DNA of 64,000 nt from Atkinsonella hypoxylon (taxonomy: Eukaryota > Ascomycota > Sordariomycetes > Hypocreales > Clavicipitaceae), in assembly GCA_000729835.1 (NCBI GenBank), contig JFHB01000108.1, forward strand, positions 1 through 64,000, given 5' to 3'. Positions within the stretch are counted from its first letter, which is position 1. Every line of letters starts with the position of its first letter. The position numbers were made by a program, and so were the translations under genes. Under the pieces are notes generated by a model, which saw only the letters and a list, made by a program, of their open reading frames with translations, ran no database searches and was not told the origin of the DNA. This document shows, piece by piece, positions 45,601 through 58,600 of the stretch.

Positions 45601-47890
45601 AGTCCTAAACAGCTATATCTAGCTAATTTAGAGCCTTCTAAGACCTATAAGCCTAATTTTACTAAAATAAGGGCTATAGGCTCCTATTGCGAAGTTCTAA
45701 TTCCTTTAGAACAACGATTTAGGTTGCAGAAGCTAGCTAAAAGAACTATTCCTAGTAGACTTTTAGCTACACTATGTTCTAATGTATATCTAATATATAT
45801 CCCCTCTAAACGAGCTGTTATAAAGACTAGCTTCGTTAAAATTATAGAAGGAATAGGTCCTATTTCACAGGGCATCCCTAAGGTTCCTATTGGTTCTATA
45901 GTAAATAATCCTTTAGAGGGAGAAATTAATAACCAGCAATTAGTAGATAATTATACTCCTAAGTATCCTTATCCTAGTCATCTAGATGTGCTAAATTATC
46001 CACTAGAACCTGTAGATTAAGCTCTTCTACTAAGCAACCCTATAGAAGCTATAGAGGCCCCTAAAGCCCCTATAACTATAGAAGCCCCTTAGGCTAATAT
46101 AGAACCTATAGAAGCTGAAGCTGAATCTATTAATGCTAATGCTATAGATCTAGATAGAGATATATTTTCCTTAATTAAGGATCTATGCTTTAAGGCAAGG
46201 ACTAAAGCAGCTATTACTTCTAATAGTAATAAGGATGAACTTCCTAACATGTAGAAGCAAGCCCTAAAAAGCTCTGCTAAGCAGCATTAGATAGAAGCTA
46301 CCTATAGCGAATTTAAACAGCTATTAGCTGCTAGAACCTTTAAATTTATAGGGAAAGACTAAGTACCTAAGGGCTAAAGAGTTCTAAAGAATAGGCTTGT
46401 TTATAGGCTTAAAAAGGATAAAGAAAATAATCCTATTAAATATAAGGCCTGCCTTATTGCTAAGGGATTTATATAAATAGAAGGTTAAGATTACCTAGAG
46501 AGCTTTGCTGCAACTAGTATTCCTCCTAGCTAGCGTATATTATTAGCTCTTGCAGCTTTTAATAACTAGGAAGTTAAGCAAATCGACTTTATAGGAGCGT
46601 TTTTAAATAGCAAACTAAAGGAAGCTATTTATATAGAAATCCTAGATAGATTCGTTAAATTTGCAGAAGCAACGCTATTAGTAGCTAAGCTACTAAAAAG
46701 CTGTAATTACAAGCCCTCTAAAGAGCAAGTAATTAAGCTAGAAAAATCCCTCTATAGTCTAAAGCAAAGTCCTAAAGAATAGCAGCAAATTCTAATAGAA
46801 TTACTTTAAAAGCATAGATTTAAACCTCTTATATTAGACCTAGCAGTCTTTTATAACCTAGCTACATCTACGTATATTGCTACTTATGTAGATAACTGTC
46901 TTCTAATTAGTCTAAATCTAAGCTATATTAATAAGCTAAAGAAGCTATTATATAAAGCTTATCCAATAGAAGATAAAGGACCAGTAGAATTCTTTCTAGG
47001 CGTTTAAATCACCTATAGTAGGTCTAAAAGGTCTATTAAAATCCATTAATCTTAATATATCCTTAAAGCCCTAGAGAGATTCAAAATGCTAAATGCTAAG
47101 CTAGCTTCTATCCCTATACAGCTAGGAATTCTAAAGCAACTAGTTACAAAACTCCTCTTAAAATCCGATTATAAGCTTTATAAGAGCATAATAGGCACTA
47201 TAATGTATCTAATGTTGCTAACTAGAGCTAATATTGCTTTTTCTGTTCAGTAGCTATCAACCTTTCTAGCTAAGCCCTATATAGAGCACCTAAACGCCTC
47301 TAAGCACCTCCTAAGGTACTTAAGTGGTACTAGAAGCTTTGCTATTATTTATAAGCGTTCTATACCACTAGGGTCTTCTTCTAAAGCTTCTAGTTCTAAA
47401 GAAGTACTTAAGACCCTCCTTAGTTATTACGATAGCGATTTTGCTAGTAATAAAACCTCTTCTAAATTAACCTATGCTTATCTATATAAGCTAGCTAGTG
47501 GACCTATTAGCTGGAAATTAAAGAAAGCTAGTACTATTGCTCTTTCTACATTAGAAGCAGAATCTAATGCATTATCTAAAGCTATAAGGGAATTAGAGTG
47601 GCTCTACGGCCTTTTTAAGGAGATAAAGCTACCTTTAACCCCTCTTATTCCTATTAGATGTAATAATTAAGGCGCTATAGTTACTGCTTACAACCTAACG
47701 TTATATAGTAGAACTAAGTATACCCTTTTAAAGTTTAACTACATTAGGGAAAAGATTCGTAAAGGTATAGCTAAGGTTAGTTATATTAATATAAATTAGA
47801 TGCCAGCAGATAGCCTAACTAAGCCTCTTGCTATTTAAAAGCATTAATAATTCATTAAGTTACTAGAGCTTTCTAGTTAGCTTATAAAAG
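42664..47890 (+). pseudogene. Copia-1 B gag-pol polyprotein, RIP-broken
   Basis: Start ATA (ancestral ATG) at 42664. Gag runs to about 43960, including a Ser/Asn/Lys-rich end. The protease box at about 44163 is LYNTGSTCYIV (Asp of DTG is Asn). GAG-pre-integrase HVRLGHIGLP lies near 44975 with NCLAC near 45075. Integrase core follows, then a 153-codon open linker (45559-46020) holding KRTIPSRLLAT and YIPSKRAVIKT. RT has IDFIGAFLN near 46580 and YVDN near 46885 in place of YVDD. RNase H has YYDSDFASNK near 47430, ISWKLKKAST near 47510 and MPADSLTKPLA near 47800. Roughly fifty stops, mostly TAG from CAG or TGG. The linker is the longest intact part, not a gene in its own right. Confidence 0.9.
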
Positions 47891-48141
47891 CAACAAAAAC
47901 ACTTAAAAAATCGAAAAGCAATAAAAAACAGTTAAAAATCGAAAATAACAAAAATAATTAACAATAACTAGTTATATTTAACTATAACTACCCTGGAATT
48001 GCTGGAATTAGTTATATTATTAGTTATATTATTTAGTTCTGTTATTAGTACTGTATTTCGTTGGTTAATTCTAACTTAGATATCCTTTAAAGGAGCTAAG
48101 TTGCTTATAGAACTAGTTACTTCTTATATTTCTAGAGGGAG

Positions 48142-48847
48142 TGTTAAAAATAAACTACTCTATATAGCCTATTTTTATGCTTGCTAGTTGCCTGTTAGTT
48201 GCTCTATTACGTGACCCTAACTAGGTCTTGTTACGTTAATTTTTAGTAGAGATATTGCTGTTACTAGATGCAAAACATCTAGAATTAACTAAGGCAAAGT
48301 TGCTTAACCTATAGTTAACTTTAACTGTAATTTTCTCTATAACTAGCAATAGTAGAAATTCAAAAAGTATACTATTTAAAAGCTAAGAATTAGGGCTATC
48401 TAATAGTATAATTGTTAGATAGAGTTGCTTATAAGGGTTGCTTATTATTAGTAGAATTTATTAAATTGTACACGTAGGTGTCTTATTTATATAGCTATAA
48501 GTTGATTTTTTTGTTTTTATATAGTAAATCTTTTTGCGGAAATTATAAAGTAGCTTATAAGTCCCTTTTAGCGACTACAGCCTGCTAATATAGTTAGTAG
48601 GTCTATAAAGGACTAAAAAGATTTAAGATCCTACTCTTACTAAGTTTGTTACAGCGCTCTTAATATAAAGATACTACTATTACAGTTATCTATTGCCTCT
48701 ACGTAATCTATACTATATACTACAGCTTGATTTAGGCCGCTGCTGCTTCCACTACGTGATAATTGCTAGGAGCAATTACAGGTGCTAAATCTAAGAGACC
48801 ACTACCCTCTTAGATATCTAGTCCTGTAATCCCTATTATTTTCAATA
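48142..48847 (+). repeat. Copia-1 B 3' LTR
   Basis: 706 bp, same length as its partner, ending TTATTTTCAATA before ACTTT. Differences from the 5' LTR are largely transitions. Confidence 0.93.
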
Positions 48848-48852
48848 ACTTT

Positions 48853-51800
48853 ATATTAAATTTCTTAGATATTATAGAGCCTTTAGTTAACTTAATAAAG
48901 AAAGAAGTTCTATTTTAATAAATAGAGAAATATAAGAGGTTATTTATAAGGCTTAAGGAGGCCTTTACCTTATACCTAGTCTTAGCCTAGTAGGACCCTA
49001 AGAAGAATATAGTAGTAAAGGCTAATTATTTAGGAGAGGCCTTTAGTAGCTGTTTATTCTAATATAATAAAGCTAGTGTGCTGCAGTCTATAGTATACTA
49101 TTTAGCTAGGTTATCTTTAGCTTAATGTAACTATACTATTTACAATAAGGAGCTCTTAGTAATAATATCTTGCCTTAAAGCCTAAGTAGTAGAGCTATAG
49201 AAAGTAGTGCACCTCTTTATAATTCTTACTAACTATAAGAATCTAGAATACTTTATATCTTTATAAAAGATCTTTAAGCGTTAAGCTAAGTAGGTAGAAC
49301 TTCTCTCTCTCTTTAACTACTACCTACAATACTGCCTAAAGCTATAGGTAGAGCAACTAAATGCATTATTACAATAAGAGCAGGATTAAGATAGAGTAAC
49401 GCTATAAATAGGCTAGGTCCTTTAGCCTCTCTCTATTAGCTACCTTAGCGCTCTCTATAGAGATAAGGAGAAGAAGGAGGTTATAGAGGATATTGCAGTA
49501 GAAATAGCTAGTAAAGTAACACTAGAAAGTTAACTAGCTATAGCTTTATAGGTGCTAGCTAGAATAACGCTATTCTTAAATAAACACTTATAGAGCCTAT
49601 AGAACTAAAGAGTGTAAAAAGACCTAGTATACCTAATAAGGTTAAATGTAGTTTAAAAGAAGGAAAGAAAGTTTCTATTAGAAGTAAAGATATAAGAATA
49701 GATTATAGATTACACTCTTAATATATAAGAGGCACTAGTTTACTAAAGCTGCCTTTAGGTCCTTAAGTATAAGCTATTAACTACTATACTAATATATAGA
49801 ATATATAAGTTATTAATATTAGGCTACCTAGAACAAAATACTACGTTTTAGGCATTAATATATAACTACTACTAGAATAGGCTGTTCTAAGATGTTGCTT
49901 AATATATTTAAAACTGCTACTATTATAGCAGCTAGAAAAGTAGAAGGTTATAGTAAGGCCTATTGTAACCTATCTTAGCGCTAAATAGATATTAGTTATA
50001 GATCTCTATAGATTTTATAATAGATTTACTAGCGCTAAACTAGGCTACACTCTCTTACTTAATAGTTATTACTAATTAGCTTTTAAAGTATATATAGTTA
50101 AAGGCAATAACCTCTATAGAGGTAGAGAAATACACTTAGTAGTTTAAGCACTATTAGTAGTAGTTTTATAGGTTCCTAAAGTAAATTATCTTTAACTATA
50201 GTTTAGATTAATTAAGCACCTTTTAAACTACTCTTTATTGCCTTATTAGAATTAAATAATTACTATCTATATTCTATTACCTATAGATAAATAGTAGAAT
50301 AAAGAGAGTTAATTAAGAAGTATAAGCAATTCTATAGGTTATAGTTGCCTTTTTATAGTTTAACTAGCTTAAATATCTCTCTATATACTAGCTAGCTATT
50401 AACAATAGAAATTTCTTAGTAATAGGTATAAGTTTAAACTAAGTAATATATAGATATAATATAGACTTTATCTAGAAGCTAATAGATAAAGGGAAGTCTT
50501 AAGTTTTATATAAAGAGTAAGCTTTAGCGTTCCTTAAATAGCTATAAAAGGGTATAAATATTACTTAAGCTATAATTAACTTTACTTAGTAGAGGCAGTA
50601 AGAGTAGTTAAATAGAAGCTATAAGCTAGTAGAATAGTATAAGGTAAAGAACTTAGTTTAGCTAATACTTTATTATATTAAAATAAACTACTTAAGTTAA
50701 AAGCTTAATTAGGTTATAGTAAAGTATATAGTTATAAATATACTAATACCTTTAACTATAAAGTTAGATATTTTACTAGAAATTTACTTAGTTTTCTATA
50801 TTAACTTTATTAAGTAAGCAGTAATAAACCTCTTTCCTTTTTAGTAACTAGTAGACTTAAGGCCTAGTTTTAAGCTAACTACAATAGATACTAACTTATC
50901 CCTTATAGAATATAGAGTAAAGGAAATTCTAGCTGCTAAAAACGCTTTAGGCTAAAGGAAACACTATTAAGTACTTATTAAGTAGATAAAATTTATTTAG
51001 CCTATATAGAAACTACTAAAAAACTTTCTTAATATAGAGGCACTAAATTAATTTAAGTTATAGTAAAAAGACGCTTAATTTAATAATAGGCTTAGTAAAG
51101 ATATAGTAAAATTTTATATAAACTTTAATAATAACTTAGTTATCTTTAACTAAAAACAAAAGAAAATAAACTCTTCTTTATAGAGGCCTATATAATAGCT
51201 ATAAAAAAAAAATAAAAATAAAAATAAAAGAAATTTCTTAGTAAGTAGTAAAGAGGCAGTAGTGCTTATAGCGTAAAGGTATAACTACTTAAAAGGCGCC
51301 TTATTGCTCTTTAAGCAGTTATAGAATAGAAGCTAAAGGAGCTATATAGTGCCTCTAGAGTAGTGTAAGAGCTAGAGCTAGAATAGTAGCGCTAGCAGAA
51401 GGTATAAGGGCTAAAGTAGGCAAAAATATAAATAGTGCTCTAGATTAAGGCCTTACTCTAGTAGGTATAAGTAAAAATATAATATTTTAAATAGCTTAAT
51501 GCCTTAAATATAAAGGTATAGTCTTTAAAGAGAGAAAGATAAAGAAAGAGAAAGTAAAAAGAGCAGTAAGCTAGGTTAAAGTTATATACTCTAGGAATAT
51601 AAATAGTAATTAGCGCTATAAGTAGTTTAAGCTTTTAAGCTCTACTTAAAGATAGGTATATTTTTAGTGTATTACCTTAAGGTTATTCTATAAGGGTAAA
51701 GAGATAATATATAGCAGTAAAGAAGTTTTATATAGTAGTAAAGAGGCAGTAGTAGTAAAGATTAGCAGTATATAATAAAGTATAGGTATAGAAGGCAGCA

Positions 51801-52089
51801 ATAAGGAGAGTATAGTAATAGTAATAGTAGTAGTAAGTATAAAGAGAGATTAGAAGTTATTATTAATATCTATAGAGATATACTTATACTTATTAGAGTT
51901 AAACTTATTGTTCTTTAGAACAATAAAGGCTATAGTACTCTTATAGATTATAGAAGGAGGGAGAGTAAGCGTAGAAGAGCTACTAGCTTAAGTTATATAA
52001 TAAAGAGAAAGAGAGAGTGTAATCTTCTCTTCTATATAATTAATAGTAAGTATATCCTTAAGAACAATATTGTAGTAATTATATATATT
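48853..52089 (+). pseudogene. Gypsy-1 E2 RT tail, RNase H, integrase, chromodomain
   Basis: The frame continues from 41002 across Copia-1 B. RNase H contains IVVKANYLGEAF (family ETDAS) near 49010, NYTIYNKELLVII near 49130 and ILTNYKNLEYF near 49222, with Asp-to-Asn changes in each. Integrase zinc region at about 49740-49910 and core start YIDFIIDLL near 50005, then C-terminal part and chromodomain to about 51180. An A-rich run near 51205 and a Lys/Arg/Ser-rich tail follow. Positions 52052-52056 (ATATC) are the unoccupied equivalent of the Copia-1 A target in E1. Stops abound. Confidence 0.8.
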
Positions 52090-52412
52090 TGTAATGGACT
52101 AACCTAGTGGCTGCTACTAACTAGCATCTATAATAAGAACTATAATTATAGGGAGGAAAGGAGAAAGAGAGAAGGAACCAGAAGCCTCCCTATGCCCCTG
52201 TGCTATATATCTAAGGGGAGGTCTATCCCCTTAGGAGCCCCTTTTAGCATATACTCTATAGCTAAGGTCCTCTCTCTAGGGCCCAGTAAAGTCTAGCTAA
52301 CCCCTAGACAAATGCAGCTCGCTTCTATCCCTTTACCTACATAGATCTCTATCTCTCTTCTGCTGTCCTCTCTCTACTAAAAGACCTAAGCCTAAGGCTT
52401 AAGTCTATAACA
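52090..52412 (-). repeat. Gypsy-1 LTR inverted relative to E2 (LTR-d)
   Basis: 323 bp, reverse complement of LTR-c and closest to LTR-b. It abuts Gypsy-1 3' sequence on the left (ATATATATTT) and Copia-2 RT sequence on the right (TCTAACAC). No matching duplication. Confidence 0.85.
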
Positions 52413-53748
52413 TCTAACACTAATTTAAATAAATTAATTATTATACAACTTCTTAACTAAATTAAACACCTATATCTCTATAATACAGTAATAGAAGTAA
52501 TTAAGCCTCTATATAGAATTGCTAAAGTAGGTATATATTAGTAGTCTATATACTTCTACTACTACTGTAATAATTTAAGTATAGTTATATTAATATATAA
52601 CCCCTACTTACTAATATTAAACAATAATAACTACTTTAAAATTATTAGAATATAGACTAATAATATACTAAAACTAAACAATAGAACCTTCTTTAAATGT
52701 AAGAAATTTAAACTATAGAAAGCTAATTTTACTATAAAGCTAAAGTAGAGCTTAACAGCAGAAATACTACTAATTTTTAATAGATATATATTAACTAAAT
52801 CTAATAATAGCACTTTAACCCTTTACTAGAAAGGCTAAAGCAAAAGAATTTAGCCTATTAATACTACTAGTGTTAATATAGATTTAACAAAATAATAGTA
52901 CATTAAGCAATAAGCCTATAGCGTATATATTACTATAATCTATTAACTAAAAGCTATATTTAACCTTTCTGTTACTGTATAACAGTAAGATATTATAATT
53001 AACAATATTAAGTAACTAAATAAGAGGCTTTAATAGTAGATTAACAACTAAACCTATAGATTACAATATATCTTAATAGACCTTCTCTTTACTAAATTAT
53101 ATATATTTATTAATAAATCCTTTATAAATAATAAAGATTTAAGCTTCTAGATAGAATATATAATTATTCTAGGCAATAAAGAAGCTTATAAAGAGAATGC
53201 TAAATTTGTAATAAAAGGTAATATTATTATATATAGCTCTATTAAAAGCAAGAGAGTTATAAGGAGCGCACTTACATTAGAACTATACAGTATAGTATAA
53301 GGCATAGATATATTATATACTATTAGCACTACGTTAAATATAGTAATAAAGCAGCTATAGATACTGCTAATTCTATTAGTAGTCTATATAGATTTATTCT
53401 TATTGTATAAATGCTTTATAAAGCTTAGTATAATAAAGGAAAAGAGATTAATAATTAACATTATAGCGCTACATTAATTATATAAAAGGCGTAAAATCAA
53501 CGAAATCTATTAGATTAATAGTAAAGATAATATTGCTAATTTAATAATAAAAGTAACGCTAAATAAGACTCTTAAATCCTTTATTAACAACAATAAAGCT
53601 AATATATAGGTAGAAAGCTAGGTAAAGAGACCTACAAATTAATATAAAAAGATATTAGATTTATTGTTATTTATTTCTTTAATCTATTTTGTTATTACTG
53701 TAACTATTAAAGTTACTCTACTAGCACAATAAAAAGAGAGACTACTAG
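52413..53748 (+). pseudogene. Copia-2 F2 RT tail and RNase H
   Basis: Parallels F1 from about 27745 to 29086: the catalytic box again reads TNN (near 52650), RNase H follows at about 53090-53590 (YIFINKSF). More AT-rich than F1. An antisense open stretch (52813-52631) has no support as a gene. Confidence 0.78.
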
Positions 53749-54063
53749 TGTTAAAATCGTTATAACTCTATTATGCAATTCTAGCACCTATATAGGCAGA
53801 TATAACTGCTGATTAGTTGTATCTACACATTAGTCTCTACTTACATTAAGGTCACTAATACCCCTTAATTCCCCCTTAACACAACACTATATCTAAGGCA
53901 TATAAGGCATCTAATAGGGTATATAATATAGCCTCTTCTGCTAGTTAGATATAACTCCTAGATAACCGAATTTAAACCTCTTTAATGTAAATACTAGTGC
54001 ACTAGTGAACTAGTCGTAGGGCCAACTCGAAGGAGTATAAATAAGACCCTTAGTCTACTAACA
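53749..54063 (+). repeat. Copia-2 F2 3' LTR
   Basis: 315 bp, TGTTAAAATCG to CTAACA, preceded by the same AAAAAGAGAGACTACTAG tract as in F1. Confidence 0.9.
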
Positions 54064-54714
54064 ATAAATAAGGTTTCTATTTTTAGCTTAAAGCTAGTTA
54101 AGTAATTAAGGATATTTTCTCCTTTAAATTAGTGTATATTAAACTTTTTGTTAAAGGTAGCTTAAGCTTACTGCTTCTTAATAGCTTTACCTATAGCTTT
54201 AGTAAGAGCCTTATAAGGTATAGCTATAGCACTATTAGTACTAGCTTTTTTATCTTAAGTATTTAATTCTATTATAACCTTAGGTTTAAAAGCAACTTTT
54301 TTAGAAGATTTACTAGATTAGCTAGAACTAGTATTAGCTGCTTTAAACGTAAAGCTTATACTTTTCTTTAAAAGATATAGAATACTAAACTTATATAAAT
54401 AACTAGTAAAATAGCTTAATATAGAAAGTAGATATAAAAAGAATAATTAATTTTACTTAGTAGAAAGAGTATAATATATATAATTCTCTATATTAACTAT
54501 ACTTTTAATGCTTTTACCTTCTACTTCTATAGTTATATAAGCTTTTAATGCTAAAATATAAAGGTTAAGAACTTAATTACTAATAATAAAGAATATAAAA
54601 ATAATTGCTAAGATAAGAATAAAAGAGAAATTTTTCTCTATAATTAAATAATTATAACATTTAAAAGATCTAAAAACTTCCTTTTTACTATATTAAGGCT
54701 ATTTTAGCTAAGGG
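54064..54714. other. Unassigned AT-rich host of Copia-1 C, left part
   Basis: 651 bp. In the minus frame a Ser/Lys-rich stretch (SSSQSSKSSKKVAFKPK) precedes a block resembling a retroelement Gag start (HQFKGENILNYLTSFKLKIETLF-like), but this is weak. Ends with AAGGG, the left duplication of Copia-1 C; the host continues at 62592. Confidence 0.35.
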
Positions 54715-55418
54715 TATTGAAAATAATAGGGATTACAGGACTAGATAAAAGAGGGTAGTAGTCTCTTATATTCAGCACCTGTAATTGCTCCTAGCAATTA
54801 TCACGTAGTGGAAGCAGCAGCGGCCTAAATCAAGCTATAGTGTATAGTATAGATCACGTAAAGGCAATAAATAACTGTAATAGTAGTATCTTTATATTGA
54901 GAGCGCTGTAACGAACTTAGTGAGAGTAGGATCTTAAATCTTTCTAGTCCCTTATAGACCTACTAACTATATTAGCGGGCTATAGTCGCTAGAAGGAGCT
55001 TATAGGCTACTTAATAATTTCTATAAAAAGATTTACTATATAAAAACAAAAAAATCAACTTACAGCTATATAAATAAGACACTTATATATATAATTTAAC
55101 AAATTCCACTAATAATAAGCAACCCTTATAAGCAACTCTATCTAACAATTATACTATTAAATAGCCCTAATTCTTAGCTTTTAAATAGTATACTTCTTAA
55201 ATTTCTACTATTGCTAGTTGTAGAGAAAATCGCTGTTAAAGTTAACTATAGGTTAAGCAACTTTGCCTTAGTAGATTCTAGATGTTTTGCATCTAGTAAC
55301 AGCGATATCTTTACTAAAAATTAACGTAATAAGACCTAGTTAGAGTTATGTAATAAAGCAACTAACAGGCAACTAGCAAGCATAAAAATAGGCTATATAG
55401 AGTAGCTTATTTTTAACA
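54715..55418 (-). repeat. Copia-1 C 3' LTR
   Basis: 704 bp, TATTGAAAATAA to TTTTTAACA on the plus strand. More mutated than its partner at 61883. Confidence 0.93.
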
Positions 55419-55674
55419 CTCCCTCTAGAAATGTAAGAAGTAACTAGTTCTATAAGCAACTTAGTTCCTTTAAAGGATATCTAAGTTAGAATTAACTAAC
55501 AAAAATACAGTACTAATAACAGAACTAAATAATATAACTAATTCTAGCAATTCCAGGGTAGTTATAGTTAAATATAACTAGTTATTGTTGATTGTTTTTG
55601 TTGTTTTCAATTTTTAACTGTTTTTCGTTGCTTTTCGATTTTTTAAGTGTTTTTGTTGCTTTTATAAGCTAGCT

Positions 55675-58600
55675 AGAAAGCTCTAGTAACTTAATAAATT
55701 GTTAATGCTTTTAAATAGTAAGAGGCTTAGTTAGGCTATCTACTAGCATCTAATTTATATTAATATAACTAACCTTAGCTATACCTTTACGAATCTTTTC
55801 CCTAATATAGTTAAACTTTAAAAGGGTATACTTAGTCCTACTATACAACGTTAGGTTGTAAGCAGTAACTATAGCGCCTTAATTATTACACCTAATAGAG
55901 ATAGAAGGGGTTAAAGGCAGCTTTATCTCCTTAAAAAGGCCGTAGAGCTACTCTAATTCCCTTATAGCTTTAGATAATGCATTGGATTCTGCTTCTAATA
56001 TAGAAAGAGCAATAGTACTAGCTTTCTTTAATTTCTAACTAATAGGTCCACTAGCTAGCTTATATAGATAAGCATAGGTTAATTTAGAAGAGACTTTATC
56101 ACCAGCAAAATCGCTATTACAATAACCAAGAAGGGTCTTAAGTACTTCTTTACAACTAATAGAACTATTAGAAGCTTTAGAAGACTTTTTAGAGGAAGAC
56201 CCTGCTAAAGGGTGTAGACTAGATCGCTTATAAATAATAGTAAAGCTTCTAGTACTACTTAAGTACCTTAGGAGGTGCTTAGAGGCGTTTAGGTACTCTA
56301 TATAGGGCTTAGCTAGAAAGGTTAATAGCCACTAAACAGAAAAAGCAATATTAGCCCTAGTTAGCAACATAAGATACATTATAGTGCCTATTATGCTCTA
56401 ATAAAGCTTATAATTTGATTTTAAGAGGGGTTTTGTAACTAGTTGCTTTAGAATCCCTAGCTGTATAGAGATAGAAGCCAGCTTAGTATTTAGCATTTTA
56501 AATCTTTCTAGGGCTTTAAGGATATATTGAGATTAGTGGATTTTAATAGACCTTTTAGACCTATTACAGGTGATTTATACACCTAGAAAGAATTCTGCTG
56601 GTCCTCTATCTTCTATTAGATAAGCTTTATGTAATAGCTTCTTTAGCTTATTAATATAGCTTAGATTTAGACTAATTAGAAGACAGTTATCTACGTAAGT
56701 AGCAATATACGTAGATGTAGCTAGATTATAAAAGACTGCTAGGTCTAATATAAGAGGTTTAAATCTATAATTTTGAAGTAATTCTATTAGAATTTGCTGC
56801 TATTCTCTAGGACTTTGCTTTAGACTATAGAGGGATTTTTCTAGCTTAATTACTTGCTCTTTAGAGGGCTTGTAATTATAGCTTTTTAGTAGCTTAGCTA
56901 CTAATAGCGTTGCTTCTGCAAATTCAACGAATCTATCTAGGATTTCTATATAAATAGCTTCTTTTAGCTTGCTATTTAAAAACGCTCCTATAAAATCGAT
57001 TTGCTTAACTTCCTAGTTATTAAAAGCTGCAAGAGCTAATAATATACGCTAGCTAGGAGAAATACTAGTTGCAGCAAAGGTCTCTAGATAGTATTAACCT
57101 TCTATTTGCATAAATCTCTTAGCAATAAAGCGGGCTTTATATTTAATAGAATTATTTTCTTTATCCTTTTTAAGCCTGTAAATAAGCTTATTCTTTAGAA
57201 CTCTTTAGCCCTTAGGTACTTAGTCTTTCCCTATAAATTTAAAGGTTCTAGCAGCTAATAGCTGCTTAAATTCGCTATAGGTAGCTTCTATCTAATGCTG
57301 CTTAGCAGAGCTTTTTAGGGCTTGCTTCTACGTATTAGGGAGTTTATCCTTACTATTAGAAGTAATAGCTGCTTTAGTCCTAGCCTTAAAGTATAGATCC
57401 TTAATTAAGGAAAATATATCTCTATCTAAATCTATAGCATCAGCATTAGCTTTAGCTTCTATAGGTTCTATATTAGCCTAAGGGGCTTCTATAGATATAA
57501 GGGCTTTAGGGGCCTCTACAGCTTCTATAGAGTTGCTTAGTAGAAGAGCTTAATTTTCTATAGGTTCTAGTGGATAATTCAGCACATCTAGATAACTAGG
57601 ATAAGGATACTTAGGAGTATAATTATCTACTAACTGCTGGTTATTAATTTCTCCCTCTGAAGGATTATCCACTATAGAACTAATAGGAACCTTAGGGATA
57701 CCCTGTAAAATAGAACCTATTCCTTCTATAATTTTAACGAAGCTAGTCTTTATAACAGCTCGTTTAGAGGGGATGTATATTAGATATACATTAGAACCTA
57801 GTGTAGCTAAAAGTCTACTAGGAATAGTTCTTTTAGCTAGCTTCTGCAACCTAAATCGTTGTTCTAAAGGAATTAGAACTTCGCAATAGAAGCCTATAGC
57901 CCTTATTTTAGTAAAATTAGGCTTATAGGTCTTAGAAGGCTCTAAATCAGCTAGATATAGCTATTTAGGACTTAGTAGTTTAGTACTATTTGCAGTAGTA
58001 TTAACTAAATCCACTATAGCAGGAAGGATATAAGACTATAGATATAGAGGTAATTGTAACCACTGTAGGGTAGCACGCAAACGGTCTAGAAGTACCCTTA
58101 TAGCTCTCTCTATTAGCCTATTCTGTTTATAAATATAGGAGTAAGAGGTGCTAAAGCAAATACCCTTAGAAAAAAGCTAAGCTTATAACCTAGTATTAAT
58201 TTCTATACTACTATTAAAATAAAGGTGTTTAGGGTAGCAGTTATACTGGTTTTTTAATTCCTTAAAGAAGCCTTTAATACAGCTATAGAGAGTAGAACCC
58301 TCTTTATTAGCTAGATTAAAAGACCACTTATACTATAATTTTCTATTAATTAGAAAAAGAACTAGAGGCCTCTTATTATGCAGTATAGGCTCTATTTTAA
58401 CAGTATCTCTCTCTATAATATCTAAACATCTAGGGAGGTTAGGAATAGTATACTTACTAGGTCTTCTAACAGCTTTAGCTTAGTTGCAAGCTAGGCAGTT
58501 AAAATCCTTTTCCTTGATTTTTGTAAAATTAGGAATACCTTTAGTAATAGAAGCAGTCTTGTTTAGTAAAGGGAGTCCTATATGCCCTAATCTAACGTGC

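Larger units (their letters stand above)
41003..48847 (+). mobile_element. Copia-1 retrotransposon copy B, full length (7.8 kb), inactivated
   Basis: Two 706-bp LTRs, exact ACTTT flanks (40998-41002, 48848-48852), primer site GGTTATAAGCCC at 41709, purine tract before 48142. Inserted in the RT of Gypsy-1 E2. Its gag-pol is the easiest of the three to follow. Confidence 0.93.
34952..52412 (+). mobile_element. Gypsy-1 copy E2, with nested Copia-1 insertions, between inverted LTRs
   Basis: LTR-c (34952-35274, +), Gag-like region, RT, RNase H, integrase and chromodomain on the plus strand. It is interrupted by solo Copia-1 LTRs D1-D3 (35814-39749) and Copia-1 B (41003-48847). The expected 3' region and direct 3' LTR are absent: at 52090 an LTR in the opposite orientation (LTR-d) follows instead. 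Confidence 0.82.
33141..54063 (+). mobile_element. Copia-2 retrotransposon copy F2, opened by Gypsy-1 E2
   Basis: 5' LTR at 33141-33456, Gag-like part to 34951, then 17.5 kb of nested elements, then RT tail and RNase H (52413-53748) and a 3' LTR at 53749-54063. Compared with F1, the piece corresponding to about 24905-27745 (integrase and most of RT) is missing. The outer flanks ATTAA and ATAAA do not match exactly, unlike those of F1. Confidence 0.82.

Noticed and set aside
45559..46020. Plus-strand open frame of 153 codons as a possible separate gene
   Set aside because: It is collinear with the Copia-1 integrase-RT linker, matched at 5940-6152 and 57550-57849 in the other copies, and is just the least damaged part of the polyprotein.
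52631..52813. Minus-strand open frame of 60 codons
   Set aside because: Antisense to Copia-2 RT, hydrophobic by base composition, no counterpart kept in F1.
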